A DNA stretch of 64,000 bases, taken from positions 1 to 64,000 of the forward strand of contig NZ_JAMZCY010000012.1 of assembly GCF_024519285.1 (NCBI RefSeq), in the 5' to 3' direction. This document shows, in pieces, positions 53,477-61,691 of the stretch (its first letter is position 1; each line of letters begins with the position of its first letter). The notes beneath the pieces are model-generated. The model was given only the letters and a program-made list of their open reading frames with translations, was not told the DNA's origin and did not search any database. Both the position numbers and the translations under genes were made by a program. The stretch comes from Cohnella sp. WQ 127256. GTDB taxonomy: Bacteria; Bacillota; Bacilli; Paenibacillales; Paenibacillaceae.

Positions 53477-54044
53477 ACGAATCTCCTCCTTTGTGTCCAT
53501 TCCGATAAACTGTAGGAGAGATACCCGTTCTCCGACTAAACCAAGAAGTGAAATGGGATGGACTGCCATAGCCCACAGCGGCACCAATCTCCGCAATTGG
53601 GGTAGTTAAATCCAATAATAGTCTCTGTGCATGTGATAATCGAACACGCTCAGTTTTTTCCGCAGGAGAAAATCCTGTCACTTGCTTATACACCCGCTGC
53701 AGATGATAGGGGCTTATCGCTAGAGACGTTGCCAATAGTGGCAATGTCAGCTTGTCCTTATATTGTGTCTCAATAATCGCATCTACTTGCGCTGCCAAAG
53801 CTGCGTCTGGTCGCAGAGCACCATTCGCTTCAGGCTTACATCTCTTACAAGGCCGAAAGCCCGCATCGAGCGCATCTTCTAATGAGCGATAAAACGTTAC
53901 ATTAATGGCATACGGGGTTCTGGCACGGCAAGTAGGTCGACATACGATCTTCGTGCTCCTAACACCAGTATAGTAAACACCTTCATAGGTCGCTTCTCGA
54001 TTCACAACAGCTTCATAAACAAGGTCAAATAACTTCTGATCCAT
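53463..54044 (-). CDS. adaA: AdaA-type methyl-sensing AraC activator
   Basis: This ~193-residue protein has an N-terminal Ada zinc domain with four cysteines (Cys35 and Cys39 in VCRPTCRAR, Cys66 and Cys69 in CKRCKPE). Cys35 is the expected acceptor of methyl groups from phosphotriesters. The C-terminal AraC domain (LATSLAISPYHLQRVYKQVT, IGAAVGYGSPSHFTSWFSRR) binds DNA once methylated. It is first in an operon with adaB. The shared motif upstream of adaA and alkA suggests that it activates both. A start one or three codons earlier is possible. Confidence 0.9.
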   Translation of the reverse strand: MDQKLFDLVYEAVVNREATYEGVYYTGVRSTKIVCRPTCRARTPYAINVTFYRSLEDALDAGFRPCKRCKPEANGALRPDAALAAQVDAIIETQYKDKLTLPLLATSLAISPYHLQRVYKQVTGFSPAEKTERVRLSHAQRLLLDLTTPIAEIGAAVGYGSPSHFTSWFSRRTGISPTVYRNGHKGGDSFDSQ

Positions 54045-54101
54045 CATCTTCACCTCATGACCAAAGTATAATCCAATCTTTATTCCAATAGTAGTGCGCG
54101 G

Positions 54102-54126
54102 GAATAGGATAGCAACATATCGACAG
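54102..54126 (-). promoter_or_regulatory. Candidate Ada operator upstream of adaA
   Basis: The minus strand carries the same 25-bp motif as the alkA promoter (22 of 25 identical, ending TTGCTATCCTATTC). It is followed after exactly 31 nt by TATACT (54070-54065), the same geometry as at alkA. It lies ~57 bp before the adaA start. Confidence 0.7.
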
Positions 54127-54190
54127 CGGCTAATTGGGTACGGATAAAAAAAATAAGCCCTCTAGTTGGCAAAGGTGCCTAACCAAGAAC

Positions 54191-54745
54191 TTATTGTTCT
54201 ATTAGCTCTAGCTTCGGCCAAGTCTTTAACCAATTTTTGTTCTGGACTCTTGTCTTAAAATACTCGGGATCCCTAAATAATGGGCTCATTCTGACTTTCA
54301 ATTCAAATAAGTCACTTAATCCATAGGGCGCTATGATCTCCAAATTGTTCATCTGATCTAACGTTATTCCAATAGCAGTGACCGTTTCAGGCCATCTTGA
54401 CATCGCATCTTCTACTGACACATACCGATTTTCATGATTTCTATCATGCATTCTGGCCTGATTTTTGATCGACCAATTGTATTCAGAGAACTTGTCCTTT
54501 AACCTGCTTTCATAACGCTTTTCTGTTTCCTCGGTCTCATCTTCTCGGTCATAGTATAAGACGTCAACGTCATTCAATGGAGTATTGCTCTCTTGATTAT
54601 GGAGATAATCCCAAACAAAGTTTCGTACATATCCTGCTGCAATACACCAATTGGGTAAATTTAGATCTTGAACTAACTCCAGATCCCTCATTAAACTTGG
54701 GTGCGTAGCTAAAATCTCTTTTAAATTCAACTTATGATCAAACAT
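54191..54745 (-). CDS. Nucleotidyltransferase family protein (DUF925 type)
   Basis: This 184-residue protein has the minimal nucleotidyltransferase core: AAGYVRNFVWDYLH followed by PLNDVDVLYYD, where the Asp-x-Asp binds metal. AIGITLDQMNNLEIIAPYGL and LSDLFELKVRMSPLF are the other conserved blocks of this group. The substrate is unknown. ATG 54745 has AAAAGGAGG 6 nt upstream; the frame runs further 5' but that part is shadow sequence. Confidence 0.82.
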   Translation of the reverse strand: MFDHKLNLKEILATHPSLMRDLELVQDLNLPNWCIAAGYVRNFVWDYLHNQESNTPLNDVDVLYYDREDETEETEKRYESRLKDKFSEYNWSIKNQARMHDRNHENRYVSVEDAMSRWPETVTAIGITLDQMNNLEIIAPYGLSDLFELKVRMSPLFRDPEYFKTRVQNKNWLKTWPKLELIEQ

Positions 54746-54828
54746 AAAGAACCTCCTTTTAGCTATTAGTTTATAGCTTGTTAATCCCTTCGATATCATC
54801 CACTCCCGTATTTCACGTAAAGACAGAA

Positions 54829-54861
54829 ATCCCCCTTCGATAGCTCTTATCTTAGGGGGAT
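54829..54861 (-). terminator. Terminator after the GNAT gene
   Basis: ATCCCCCT and AGGGGGAT pair, with TATC/GATA-type pairing inside. The hairpin lies immediately after the minus-strand GNAT stop. Confidence 0.7.
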
Positions 54862-54869
54862 CGTTTAAT

Positions 54870-55286
54870 TTAGACCGGATACACGCATTTGAATCGCTCA
54901 ACACCGAAGTATTTTTCTCCCAGACTTTCAATCTCGAACCCGATATTTCGGTAGAAGTTAACGGAATCTTCATCGGTTTCCGCAGTAATCAGCGTTGGAG
55001 CTTTCAATTCAATGACCTCTAGGATGATCCCGCGACCATATCCCAAGCCCCTGTTGTCTGGAGTAATGGCAATATGCTCAATTTGCAGTTCCTTCTTCAC
55101 ATTCAAGCGAACACCAATGATGCCGATGACTTCTCCCTCGACCTCGTAACCATACAGCTCCAATTCAGGATCATTCTTATAGGCCTCGATCGTTTCCACC
55201 AGCTTCTCGGAATCCGAATAAACACTGTATTCAACAATTTCCTGTATATTGCTATCGTCTAATCTGGCTTCTAGGTTTATTAACAT
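54870..55286 (-). CDS. GNAT family N-acetyltransferase
   Basis: This 138-residue compact GNAT has the acetyl-CoA loop HIAITPDNRGLGYGRGIILE (Q/R-x-x-G-x-G/A form) and the C-terminal AETDEDSVNFYRNIGFEIES block with the usual Asn/Tyr. Preceding strands read YEVEGEVIGIIGVRLN. The substrate is unknown. Single gene with its own terminator. Confidence 0.85.
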   Translation of the reverse strand: MLINLEARLDDSNIQEIVEYSVYSDSEKLVETIEAYKNDPELELYGYEVEGEVIGIIGVRLNVKKELQIEHIAITPDNRGLGYGRGIILEVIELKAPTLITAETDEDSVNFYRNIGFEIESLGEKYFGVERFKCVYPV

Positions 55287-55441
55287 CGCAATGCACTTCC
55301 ATTTCTAATGTTGTAGATGTTCAACGTTCAATTCTAATTTTTACCCCACCCGTAACATGGAGTCATCTCTATATTAATAGCTTGTCTGCTGACGTGCAAA
55401 TACCGGGGTGTTCATTTCTAACTCTTACTGCTGATTCCTAT

Positions 55442-56179
55442 CTATCTTTGTTCAATTTTCTCTCCCGCTTCATTTAAGAAAGCTTGAATGACCTCAAGTT
55501 GCTTTTCGCTTTCCGAACTCCTAATGTCATGCCCCGATTCCAAAAACTCAATAACGGTACAGTCTTCTATTAGCTCTTTATACTTCTGTACATCTTCTTC
55601 AGTTATCAATGTTCCTTCTAGCATCCCCCGCAGAATTAACACTGGTTTTGTAATCATCTCGTTAAAAGGAATTTGAGTAGCGTCTCTTGCAATTCCATTA
55701 ACTGCAATTTCAGAAATATTCCCTGTTCTCTTAAAGGGGATTAGGTAGTTATGAATATAATCATCTGCCCACTCTGTAGACATCTGCTTATGCTCTGGTG
55801 GATAGTCTTGAAGGATCACTTTTTTGATTTTATTTGGATTGTTGTACATGTAACCCAGAGCAAATGAAACTCCTCTGGAATAAGCGAATAGATTAAAACT
55901 TTCAAGTGATAAATGACTAACAATGGCTTCTATATCCTGAATATGATCAATGAGATCGTATCCTCGTAGAGGAGAGTCACTTTTACCTCGCCCCCTAAAC
56001 GATAAGACTACCACTCGTCTAGGTAATAGTTGAGTTAATAGATCCGCATACTCTTCGGCAGTTTCAGACAATCCAGGGCAGATTAACAGTGGAGTCATTA
56101 GTGGATTAGATTCTGGTTTTGAGTCCAAGAAGTGTATCCTATTCTTATCGAGATTACAGTAATCAGATATGAAATTCAT
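55442..56179 (-). CDS. Alpha/beta hydrolase
   Basis: This 245-residue alpha/beta-fold hydrolase has the nucleophile elbow FNLFAYSRGVSFALGYMY (Ser in YSRG), the oxyanion strand PLLICPGLSETAEEYA, FRGRGKSDSP and the catalytic histidine in FLESGHDIRSS. The acid is probably the Asp or Glu near LEGTLITEED. Esterase, lipase and peptidase roles are all possible. No signal peptide. Single gene. Confidence 0.83.
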   Translation of the reverse strand: MNFISDYCNLDKNRIHFLDSKPESNPLMTPLLICPGLSETAEEYADLLTQLLPRRVVVLSFRGRGKSDSPLRGYDLIDHIQDIEAIVSHLSLESFNLFAYSRGVSFALGYMYNNPNKIKKVILQDYPPEHKQMSTEWADDYIHNYLIPFKRTGNISEIAVNGIARDATQIPFNEMITKPVLILRGMLEGTLITEEDVQKYKELIEDCTVIEFLESGHDIRSSESEKQLEVIQAFLNEAGEKIEQR

Positions 56180-56206
56180 GACTCTACCCCCTTATCTCAC
56201 TTCCAA

Positions 56207-56644
56207 CTATGTCGTTCTCTTTTGTCTTCTAATGATAAGGATACTAATGACTAGAATAAGTACACCAATTAATAAATAGCTCCAATATCGATATTGCTTT
56301 TCAAGAAGATCATTGTCATAGTGACCTTTATTCATTGCTTTCAAATATGTATTCTCTATCGTCTTTACTGCAATAACCTCTTTTGGATCTATATCCTTAA
56401 TAGAAAAATAAGCTGTACCCTTCGGAAAAGTATTTGAAAAGTTGCCCCTATACGTTCCTTCATGATCTGAATATCGAGTGACTTCCCCAACCTTTTTTCC
56501 AATTTCATTGGGAATGACGCTTTCATCCGTCAATTCATAAATATCGTTGGAATAAACAACAAAACGAGAAGCCCAATCCGCTGAAGCAATCTGGAAGGGT
56601 ATGAGAAGGAACGCAATGATTCCTAAGATGATCGTTCTTTTCAT
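56207..56644 (-). CDS. Hypothetical exported protein with C-terminal membrane anchor
   Basis: This 145-residue protein has a signal peptide (MKRTIILGIIAFLLIPFQIA, cleaved near SADWA), an extracytoplasmic domain of ~85 residues beginning WASRFVVYSNDIYELTDESV, and one C-terminal membrane helix ending in a positive RRQKRTT tail. No function is known to me. ATG 56644 has a run of G upstream; the longer frame is not supported. It is 48 bp downstream of another small membrane protein gene and may be co-transcribed with it. Confidence 0.6.
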   Translation of the reverse strand: MKRTIILGIIAFLLIPFQIASADWASRFVVYSNDIYELTDESVIPNEIGKKVGEVTRYSDHEGTYRGNFSNTFPKGTAYFSIKDIDPKEVIAVKTIENTYLKAMNKGHYDNDLLEKQYRYWSYLLIGVLILVISILIIRRQKRTT

Positions 56645-56692
56645 TTTACATCCCCCTGTAGAGCAGCATTGAAATATCCCTTGCAGCATTAC

Positions 56693-57193
56693 TTAATGAC
56701 TTCGTTGATAATCGATAGCAATAATCCCAGAACCTTTTATTGTGTAAGTAAAGATTTCGATCGTCGAACCCGAGGGTAGCTCAACCACAAACCCTTGATC
56801 TTCAGTCCAATCCTTATCCGTACGTTCAATATCACGATAGCTTTGAATTTTCCCTTGGTTTTTCAGCGACTTTAACTCTTTCTGATAGAAGGATTCAAAA
56901 TCCGTAACATTCACATAGGTGATATAGAATGGAGAACAGCCATCTTGCTTTCCTTTAAATACCGTTCTTTCAGGAAGAGGAATAATTAGGTTTTTCAATT
57001 CTTCTTCATATTCACATTCAAATCCTTTACTTGCGAACAAATAGCTTTTCACATAGTTATTAAAATTTAAATTCCAAAAGTAAAATTGAAATAAAATAAT
57101 TAGGGGTAACGAAATCATCAAGAAGCCCTTCATAGCTCTTTTATCTTTTTTAAAACTGATCACTATTACGAGGACAATCAGACCAATCATCAT
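56693..57193 (-). CDS. Hypothetical membrane protein
   Basis: This ~166-residue protein has two N-terminal helices (IGLIVLVIVISF; GFLMISLPLIILFQFYFW) and a C-terminal extracytoplasmic domain with two cysteines (FECEYEEELKN, KQDGCSPFYITY). The frame continues upstream of ATG 57193 for about 20 plausible residues (NLLYIPYTILM) without a standard start, so the N-terminus may be longer. Function unknown; possibly a partner of the downstream exported protein. Confidence 0.55.
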   Translation of the reverse strand: MMIGLIVLVIVISFKKDKRAMKGFLMISLPLIILFQFYFWNLNFNNYVKSYLFASKGFECEYEEELKNLIIPLPERTVFKGKQDGCSPFYITYVNVTDFESFYQKELKSLKNQGKIQSYRDIERTDKDWTEDQGFVVELPSGSTIEIFTYTIKGSGIIAIDYQRSH

Positions 57194-57351
57194 TAAAATC
57201 GTGTACGGTATATATAATAAATTCCCCGCCAGATGACCATCCCCTCATTAAATGGAAAATTATGATAGTCCTAGTTTAGCATATGATAGGTACGGAGTGG
57301 ATAATCCGAGTAAATCAAAACTACATTGAAGAGCTTATGCACGCAAAGAAG

Positions 57352-57394
57352 AACCCTAGAGTGGGCACTTAATTCAGTGTCCATCTCTAGGGTT
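57352..57394 (-). terminator. Terminator of the iclR-SDR-FAH operon
   Basis: AACCCTAGAG pairs with CTCTAGGGTT, with CACT/AGTG pairing inside, 20 bp after the FAH stop on the minus strand. Confidence 0.75.
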
Positions 57395-57413
57395 GACAGC
57401 GGAAAGTATCTTG

Positions 57414-58301
57414 TTAGGATTCCGCCACGAACGTATTCGTGAGCGAGCCGAGCTTCTCGATTTCAATCGTCACAACGTCACCAGGCTTCAAATACACTTG
57501 TTTCTCCGGTGGGTATCCGAGCACGACACCTTCAGGTGTTCCCGTCAGGATAATGTCACCCGGCTCAAGTGTTAAGTGTTGGGAGATGTAGCTAACGATT
57601 TCGTCGCAAGGGAAGATCATATCTGAAGTGTTGGAGCTCTGACGAACTTCCCCATTCACGCTCGACTTAATCCATAGATTATTTGGGTCACCAACTTCGT
57701 CGGCCGTTACGAGGTAAGGACCGATCGGACTGAAGTCGTCACCTATCTTGCCAAGCATCCATTGCTGAGTACGCAATTGAAGGTCCCGAGCGGACAAGTC
57801 ATTCACGCAGCAGTAGCCGAATACGTGGTCGAGCGCTTGCTCCTTCGATACGTATTTCGTTTTCTTACCGATGACGATGACAAGCTCCGCCTCGTAATCT
57901 AGCTTTGAGGTGACACGCGGAATCGCAATGTCCCGTCCATGTGCAGTAATCGTATTGTGGAACTTGTTAAATAGGATCGGGTATTCCGGAATCGCAGCGT
58001 TCGTCTCTTCTGCGTGTTTGCGGTAGTTGAGACCGACGCAAATGATTTTCTTCGGCTCTGTCACACAAGGACCGTAGGTAAGATCTGCTTGATCGACCCA
58101 TGCCACGCTGCCCTCTGGGGTAGCCGCAACCAGCTGTTCCAATGTGCCAATGGCTGAAACACCTTGCTCGATGACAGACATGACTGAATCGGGTGCCTTA
58201 AGTCCCAACGCTGAGGCAGCAGCTTGAACATCGAGCACGCCATTGTCTGTGTTCACACCAAGAACGGGTTGACCCTGCTTGATGAAAGTTAGTAGCTTCA
58301 T
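57414..58301 (-). CDS. Fumarylacetoacetate hydrolase family protein
   Basis: This 295-residue enzyme has an N-terminal small domain and the FAH catalytic fold. Metal ligands lie in LDYEAELVIVIGKKTKY (two Glu) and YCCVNDLSARDLQ (Asp); ILTGTPEGVVLGY and PKKIICVGLNYRKHAEE are family blocks. Members hydrolyse or decarboxylate 2-oxo acids in sugar-acid or aromatic catabolism. Co-transcription with an SDR and an IclR regulator points to a sugar-acid route such as 2,4-diketo-3-deoxy acid cleavage, but the substrate is not settled. AGGAGGAATT precedes the ATG. Confidence 0.87.
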   Translation of the reverse strand: MKLLTFIKQGQPVLGVNTDNGVLDVQAAASALGLKAPDSVMSVIEQGVSAIGTLEQLVAATPEGSVAWVDQADLTYGPCVTEPKKIICVGLNYRKHAEETNAAIPEYPILFNKFHNTITAHGRDIAIPRVTSKLDYEAELVIVIGKKTKYVSKEQALDHVFGYCCVNDLSARDLQLRTQQWMLGKIGDDFSPIGPYLVTADEVGDPNNLWIKSSVNGEVRQSSNTSDMIFPCDEIVSYISQHLTLEPGDIILTGTPEGVVLGYPPEKQVYLKPGDVVTIEIEKLGSLTNTFVAES

Positions 58302-58334
58302 AAGAATGAATTCCTCCTTAATTTATGTATGGTT

Positions 58335-59111
58335 TTAAGCGTTCTTGCCGAATGTAACACCACCGTCGATGTAGAGCGGGGAGCCCATCATAAACTTGGC
58401 TTCGTCCGAGGCTAGGAATAACGCAGCTTGGGCGACGTCATCCGGGCGCCCCAAATCACCGCTTAGCTGACGGGTTTTCAAGGAGGCAATTGCTATCTCC
58501 GGATCATCATAGGACGTTCGCAGATAGTTCTCAACGAACGGTGTGAGGATCGTCCCAGGTAGCAGCGCATTGACGCGAATGTTATAGGGAGCGTAATCGA
58601 CCTGCATCGATTTCGTCAGTGCGAGAACAGCGCCTTTCGTCGCAGCGTAGGATGCTCGTTTGGCGAGCCCGATTTCCGCGATGCATGAGGACATATTAAT
58701 GATGGATCCACTACGTTGCTCCATCATCAGGGGTAGCACGTATTTGGATGGCAAGAATACGCCACGAATATTGACGTTAATGACGCGATCCCATGCTTCC
58801 GGCTCGATCTCGTGAAGTACGCCTACACCGCTAATTCCCGCGTTGTTAAACAAGATATCTATGCGGTTATACCGTGCCTTGATGGCTTCGACCATCTCAG
58901 CCACCTGCTCTGGATTCGTAACGTCCGCACCAATAAATATCGCTTCTCCCCCACTCTGCTCGATGAGCCGAACGGTTTCCTCAGCCTTTACGGCATCGAG
59001 GTCATTGACAACGACGGTAGCCCCTTCTTTTGCGAATAATAAGGCCGAGCTTTGGCCGATGCCTGACCCCGCCCCTGTAATGAGTGCTATTTTGTTAGCC
59101 AATCTTGCCAT
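58335..59111 (-). CDS. SDR family oxidoreductase
   Basis: This 258-residue classical SDR has the cofactor loop ITGAGSGIGQSSALLFAKEG, DILFNNAGISG, the catalytic Ser in INMSSCIAEIG and Tyr/Lys in RASYAATKGAVLAL. Asp in VVNDLD at the end of strand 2 favours NAD. It is the middle gene of an iclR-SDR-FAH operon and probably oxidises a hydroxy or sugar-acid intermediate that the FAH enzyme then cleaves. ATG 59111 has AAGGAG at suitable distance. Confidence 0.88.
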   Translation of the reverse strand: MARLANKIALITGAGSGIGQSSALLFAKEGATVVVNDLDAVKAEETVRLIEQSGGEAIFIGADVTNPEQVAEMVEAIKARYNRIDILFNNAGISGVGVLHEIEPEAWDRVINVNIRGVFLPSKYVLPLMMEQRSGSIINMSSCIAEIGLAKRASYAATKGAVLALTKSMQVDYAPYNIRVNALLPGTILTPFVENYLRTSYDDPEIAIASLKTRQLSGDLGRPDDVAQAALFLASDEAKFMMGSPLYIDGGVTFGKNA

Positions 59112-59134
59112 GTTTGAACTCACTCCTTCTTTGG

Positions 59135-59887
59135 TTATGTCAATAATGCAATACTTAGGCGATTGGCCAAGTCAACCACTTCCGCCGTTGCCTTCTCCCG
59201 AGTTTGTTCCCACTTGTGAAGGGCGATGGAGGCACTAACGGCAGCAACCGCTATCCCTCGAGCATCTTTTATGGGTGCGGCTACACAGCAGAAACCCATA
59301 ACTGCCTCTTGCTCCTCGGTCGCGAAGCCTGCCGACCGAGTCGACTGAAGCTGTGCAAAAAGCTTCGACTTATTTGTAATGGTGTTCGGTGTCAACTCTT
59401 CAAGCGAATCGTTGAGCCTTCCATCGATGTCGGCTTCAGACTCCCATGCAAGCAACACTTTACCGAGCGCAGTTGCGTGGGCTGGGAATCGCATACCCGG
59501 CTCCGATACGAGCCGCACTCTAGACGGAGCTTCGACCTTCTCTAGATAGAGCACGCTATCGCCGTCCAGCTTCGCGAGCTGGATTGTCTCCTGCAGGATA
59601 TCTCTCGACTTAGCTGCCTGCTCCCGGAACTGCTCTTTCAGGTCAAATTGCCCGAGGAATGCATTACCCAGCGAGCCAAGCACGCGACCGAGGGAATACA
59701 CATCGTCTAAACCTTTGCTAATCCAACCGAGTTGTTCCAGCGTATGTAGAAGTACGAACATGGAGCTTTTATTAATCTCAAGTCGGTTGGAGAGATCCAT
59801 GAGCTTGAGCTTGCCGGGCTCCTTCCCGATGAGTTCCAAAATGTAGTGGGCTTTCTCGATGGCAGGCGCCCAATATTTCCGTTCGAT
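59135..59887 (-). CDS. IclR family regulator, apparent ATC start
   Basis: This ~250-residue IclR regulator has an N-terminal winged helix (LKLMDLSNRLEINKSSMFVL, LEQLGWI) and a C-terminal GAF-like effector domain (RFPAHATALGKVLLAWESEA, GFATEEQEAVMGFCCVAAPI). The first standard start, TTG 59839, would cut away the first helix of the DNA-binding domain. The frame continues upstream with the typical beginning ERKYWAPAIEKAHYIL, and the codon ahead of it is ATC at 59887, placed 8 nt after GGAGGG. Initiation at ATC, or an ATG-to-ATC mutation, is implied. First gene of the operon with SDR and FAH. Confidence 0.8.
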   Translation of the reverse strand: MERKYWAPAIEKAHYILELIGKEPGKLKLMDLSNRLEINKSSMFVLLHTLEQLGWISKGLDDVYSLGRVLGSLGNAFLGQFDLKEQFREQAAKSRDILQETIQLAKLDGDSVLYLEKVEAPSRVRLVSEPGMRFPAHATALGKVLLAWESEADIDGRLNDSLEELTPNTITNKSKLFAQLQSTRSAGFATEEQEAVMGFCCVAAPIKDARGIAVAAVSASIALHKWEQTREKATAEVVDLANRLSIALLT

Positions 59888-59905
59888 AGTGAGATCCCTC
59901 CAATT

Positions 59906-59923
59906 AGTTTAATATATTAAACT
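59906..59923 (-). promoter_or_regulatory. Candidate IclR operator
   Basis: This perfect 18-bp palindrome, AGTTTAATATATTAAACT, lies 4 bp upstream of the iclR ribosome-binding site, with a partly matching AAACTACAGTTT dyad directly beyond it. IclR proteins bind palindromes of about this size and often repress their own operon. Confidence 0.6.
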
Positions 59924-60006
59924 ACAGTTTTATATGTTATATTTTGATTTTACATGTCTGCTATAGCTCCGTCAATACTCGATTTCCAAAATCGAGAATG
60001 CAAAAA

Positions 60007-60027
60007 AGCGAAGTGTAAACTTCGCTT
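60007..60027 (-). terminator. Terminator downstream of the lipoprotein gene
   Basis: Stem AGCGAAGT / ACTTCGCT with a GTAA loop, followed on the minus strand by TTTTTT. It lies 120 bp after the lipoprotein stop; between them I see no gene. Confidence 0.7.
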
Positions 60028-60147
60028 GATTCCGCATGAGCGGGCCTAATCTATTGATTCGAAATCATTCTCATAGCTTGTTTAGAAAATCTATATACGT
60101 ATTCACAAGAGATCTTTGGATTAACAAGTTCATCATTTCAAGCAAAC

Positions 60148-60621
60148 CTATTTTATCCATTCACTCTCATGCTTCTCGTTAAGATAATCAAAAATATATA
60201 AAAGCTCTTTACCCTCATTTTTTAAATAGAGTTTACTTGAATATTCCCTTTTCTCTGTCTTCTCATCATTAGAAATATCTTCTATATATCCTTCTATGAC
60301 AATTGATTGTTCTTGTGTGTTAACTTCGGATATGGTGTATTCAGCAGAGGTCATTAACTGTCCTTCCTTAACACCGATTAATTCTATTCCGTCCTGTAGC
60401 TCTAATGAAATATCCTGCTGCTCCTTATTCGTCCAAACCCCACGAAACAGATTTATCAAGTCATTTTCTTCTACGGTAGTGTTTGTATTCGAAGGTTCTT
60501 CCTTTATCTCATTATCCTCAGTTGATATTTCAACCTCGTTTTTTGTTTTCTCAGTTGTTGTATTATTTACACAGCCTGTCATCATAAGAATAATACATAG
60601 ACCTATAAGCAAATTTCTCAA
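60148..60621 (-). CDS. Hypothetical lipoprotein
   Basis: This 157-residue protein has a lipoprotein signal with lipobox MTGC at residues 14-17, then an acidic Thr/Glu/Asn-rich linker to ~55 and a small beta-rich domain (LFRGVWTNKEQQDISLELQD, YTISEVNTQEQSIVIEGYIE). The domain resembles lipocalin- or DUF-type surface proteins but I cannot name it. It starts 14 bp after the kinase-like gene and may be co-transcribed. Confidence 0.6.
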   Translation of the reverse strand: MRNLLIGLCIILMMTGCVNNTTTEKTKNEVEISTEDNEIKEEPSNTNTTVEENDLINLFRGVWTNKEQQDISLELQDGIELIGVKEGQLMTSAEYTISEVNTQEQSIVIEGYIEDISNDEKTEKREYSSKLYLKNEGKELLYIFDYLNEKHESEWIK

Positions 60622-60635
60622 GATGTATTCCTCCG

Positions 60636-61211
60636 TTAGTCGTTCATTTCATTAAGTGCTTTTGGATGATTGGTTGTTATAAATTGTTTAATCAGATCTG
60701 CACATTCAGCAATTGAGTTAGTATGTGTATTCACAGTAAGATCATATTGATTATGTCTATGTACGAGATCCATTTGTGCTTTAGCGAGTCCTATCGGTCT
60801 GTCTCCTCTATGTCGCTCTCTTCGTTCAAGTTCCTCAAGTGGACATTGAACACCAATCAAGAATGTTTGTGTGTTATGTAACAATTCAATACATTCCTCT
60901 AACCATCTTTGCTCTATCAAAACATGATCAACTATTATATTCTTCCCAATCATTGAAAAAGCTTTAATGGAATGATGAAATAAGGATATGACTGAGTTCT
61001 CTATTAATTCTTCTCTTTCAATCGTTTTTATATCTTCTATAGATATGGATTCACTAAACATACTCATCAGCATATCATTAACGCCAGCAATTGCATTATC
61101 GACTGAAAAGTACATAAAGTCTTCCTCGAGCACCTGCAGAAGCTCATTTGATATACTCGTTTTCCCTGAGCTTGATGTGCCATTCAGAAAAATAACGATT
61201 CCGTTATTCAT
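60636..61211 (-). CDS. Chloramphenicol phosphotransferase-like P-loop kinase
   Basis: This 191-residue P-loop kinase has Walker A FLNGTSSSGKTSISNELLQV, the conserved FSVDNAI, IIVDHVLIEQRW and the arginine block LERRERHRGDRPIGLAKAQ, all hallmarks of the chloramphenicol 3-O-phosphotransferase-like family. Chloramphenicol phosphorylation itself is not certain, since many relatives act on other small molecules. ATG 61211 has GGGGGGAGTG upstream. Confidence 0.82.
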   Translation of the reverse strand: MNNGIVIFLNGTSSSGKTSISNELLQVLEEDFMYFSVDNAIAGVNDMLMSMFSESISIEDIKTIEREELIENSVISLFHHSIKAFSMIGKNIIVDHVLIEQRWLEECIELLHNTQTFLIGVQCPLEELERRERHRGDRPIGLAKAQMDLVHRHNQYDLTVNTHTNSIAECADLIKQFITTNHPKALNEMND

Positions 61212-61325
61212 AATCACTCCCCCCGTTATCTTAGACGTCTGTCTATCGTAAAAGGTTCTCATATGAAAAAAAATCATATTTCCTAGCGTCTTACTCCGAT
61301 ACTATTTTTCAGACTAAATTCTGAA

Positions 61326-61691
61326 TTAATCTTCTAAAATATATTCATCTAAATCTCTTGCATCCTTAAAATATTCTTTAAAATCTTCTACAATGGTTCG
61401 ATCCTTACTTAGTAATAAAGTCAGTGTCGAATCCCAACACACAATCTCAAGTTCAGCTGTAGGATATTGCACTGTTGATCCAGGAAACCAAAAACCCTCA
61501 TATCCATCTGCATATGGCTCAATTTCAAGTTTCTTAATGTCTATCACTTGTGATTGATTAAATCCGGTTAGAACTCCCCATATAAACTGAATGTCATACT
61601 TATTTATTAGATCGGTTAAGCGGTCTCCTGACAGCCAATACTTATTGGATCTGTCAAAGCTGTTATCATGCGCTATAATACTCTCCCATTA
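61326..61691 (-). pseudogene. Hypothetical protein gene lacking its 5' end
   Basis: The clear coding part encodes a small acidic protein (IEPYADGYEGFWFPGSTVQY, TAELEIVCWDSTLTLLLSKD). GTG 61547 is the first standard start, giving 73 residues, but protein-like sequence continues upstream without ATG, GTG or TTG (AHDNSFDRSNKYWLSGDRLT, DLINKYDIQFIWGVLTGF). A stop lies near 61702, and the frame meets the end of the Ntn hydrolase gene at 61689. The simplest reading is a 5'-truncated gene fused to that gene's 3' end; internal initiation at 61547 is an alternative. Confidence 0.55.

Noticed and set aside
54746..54973. 76-residue N-terminal extension of the nucleotidyltransferase
   Set aside because: It runs over the neighbouring terminator and GNAT 3' end, and a strong ribosome-binding site marks the internal ATG.
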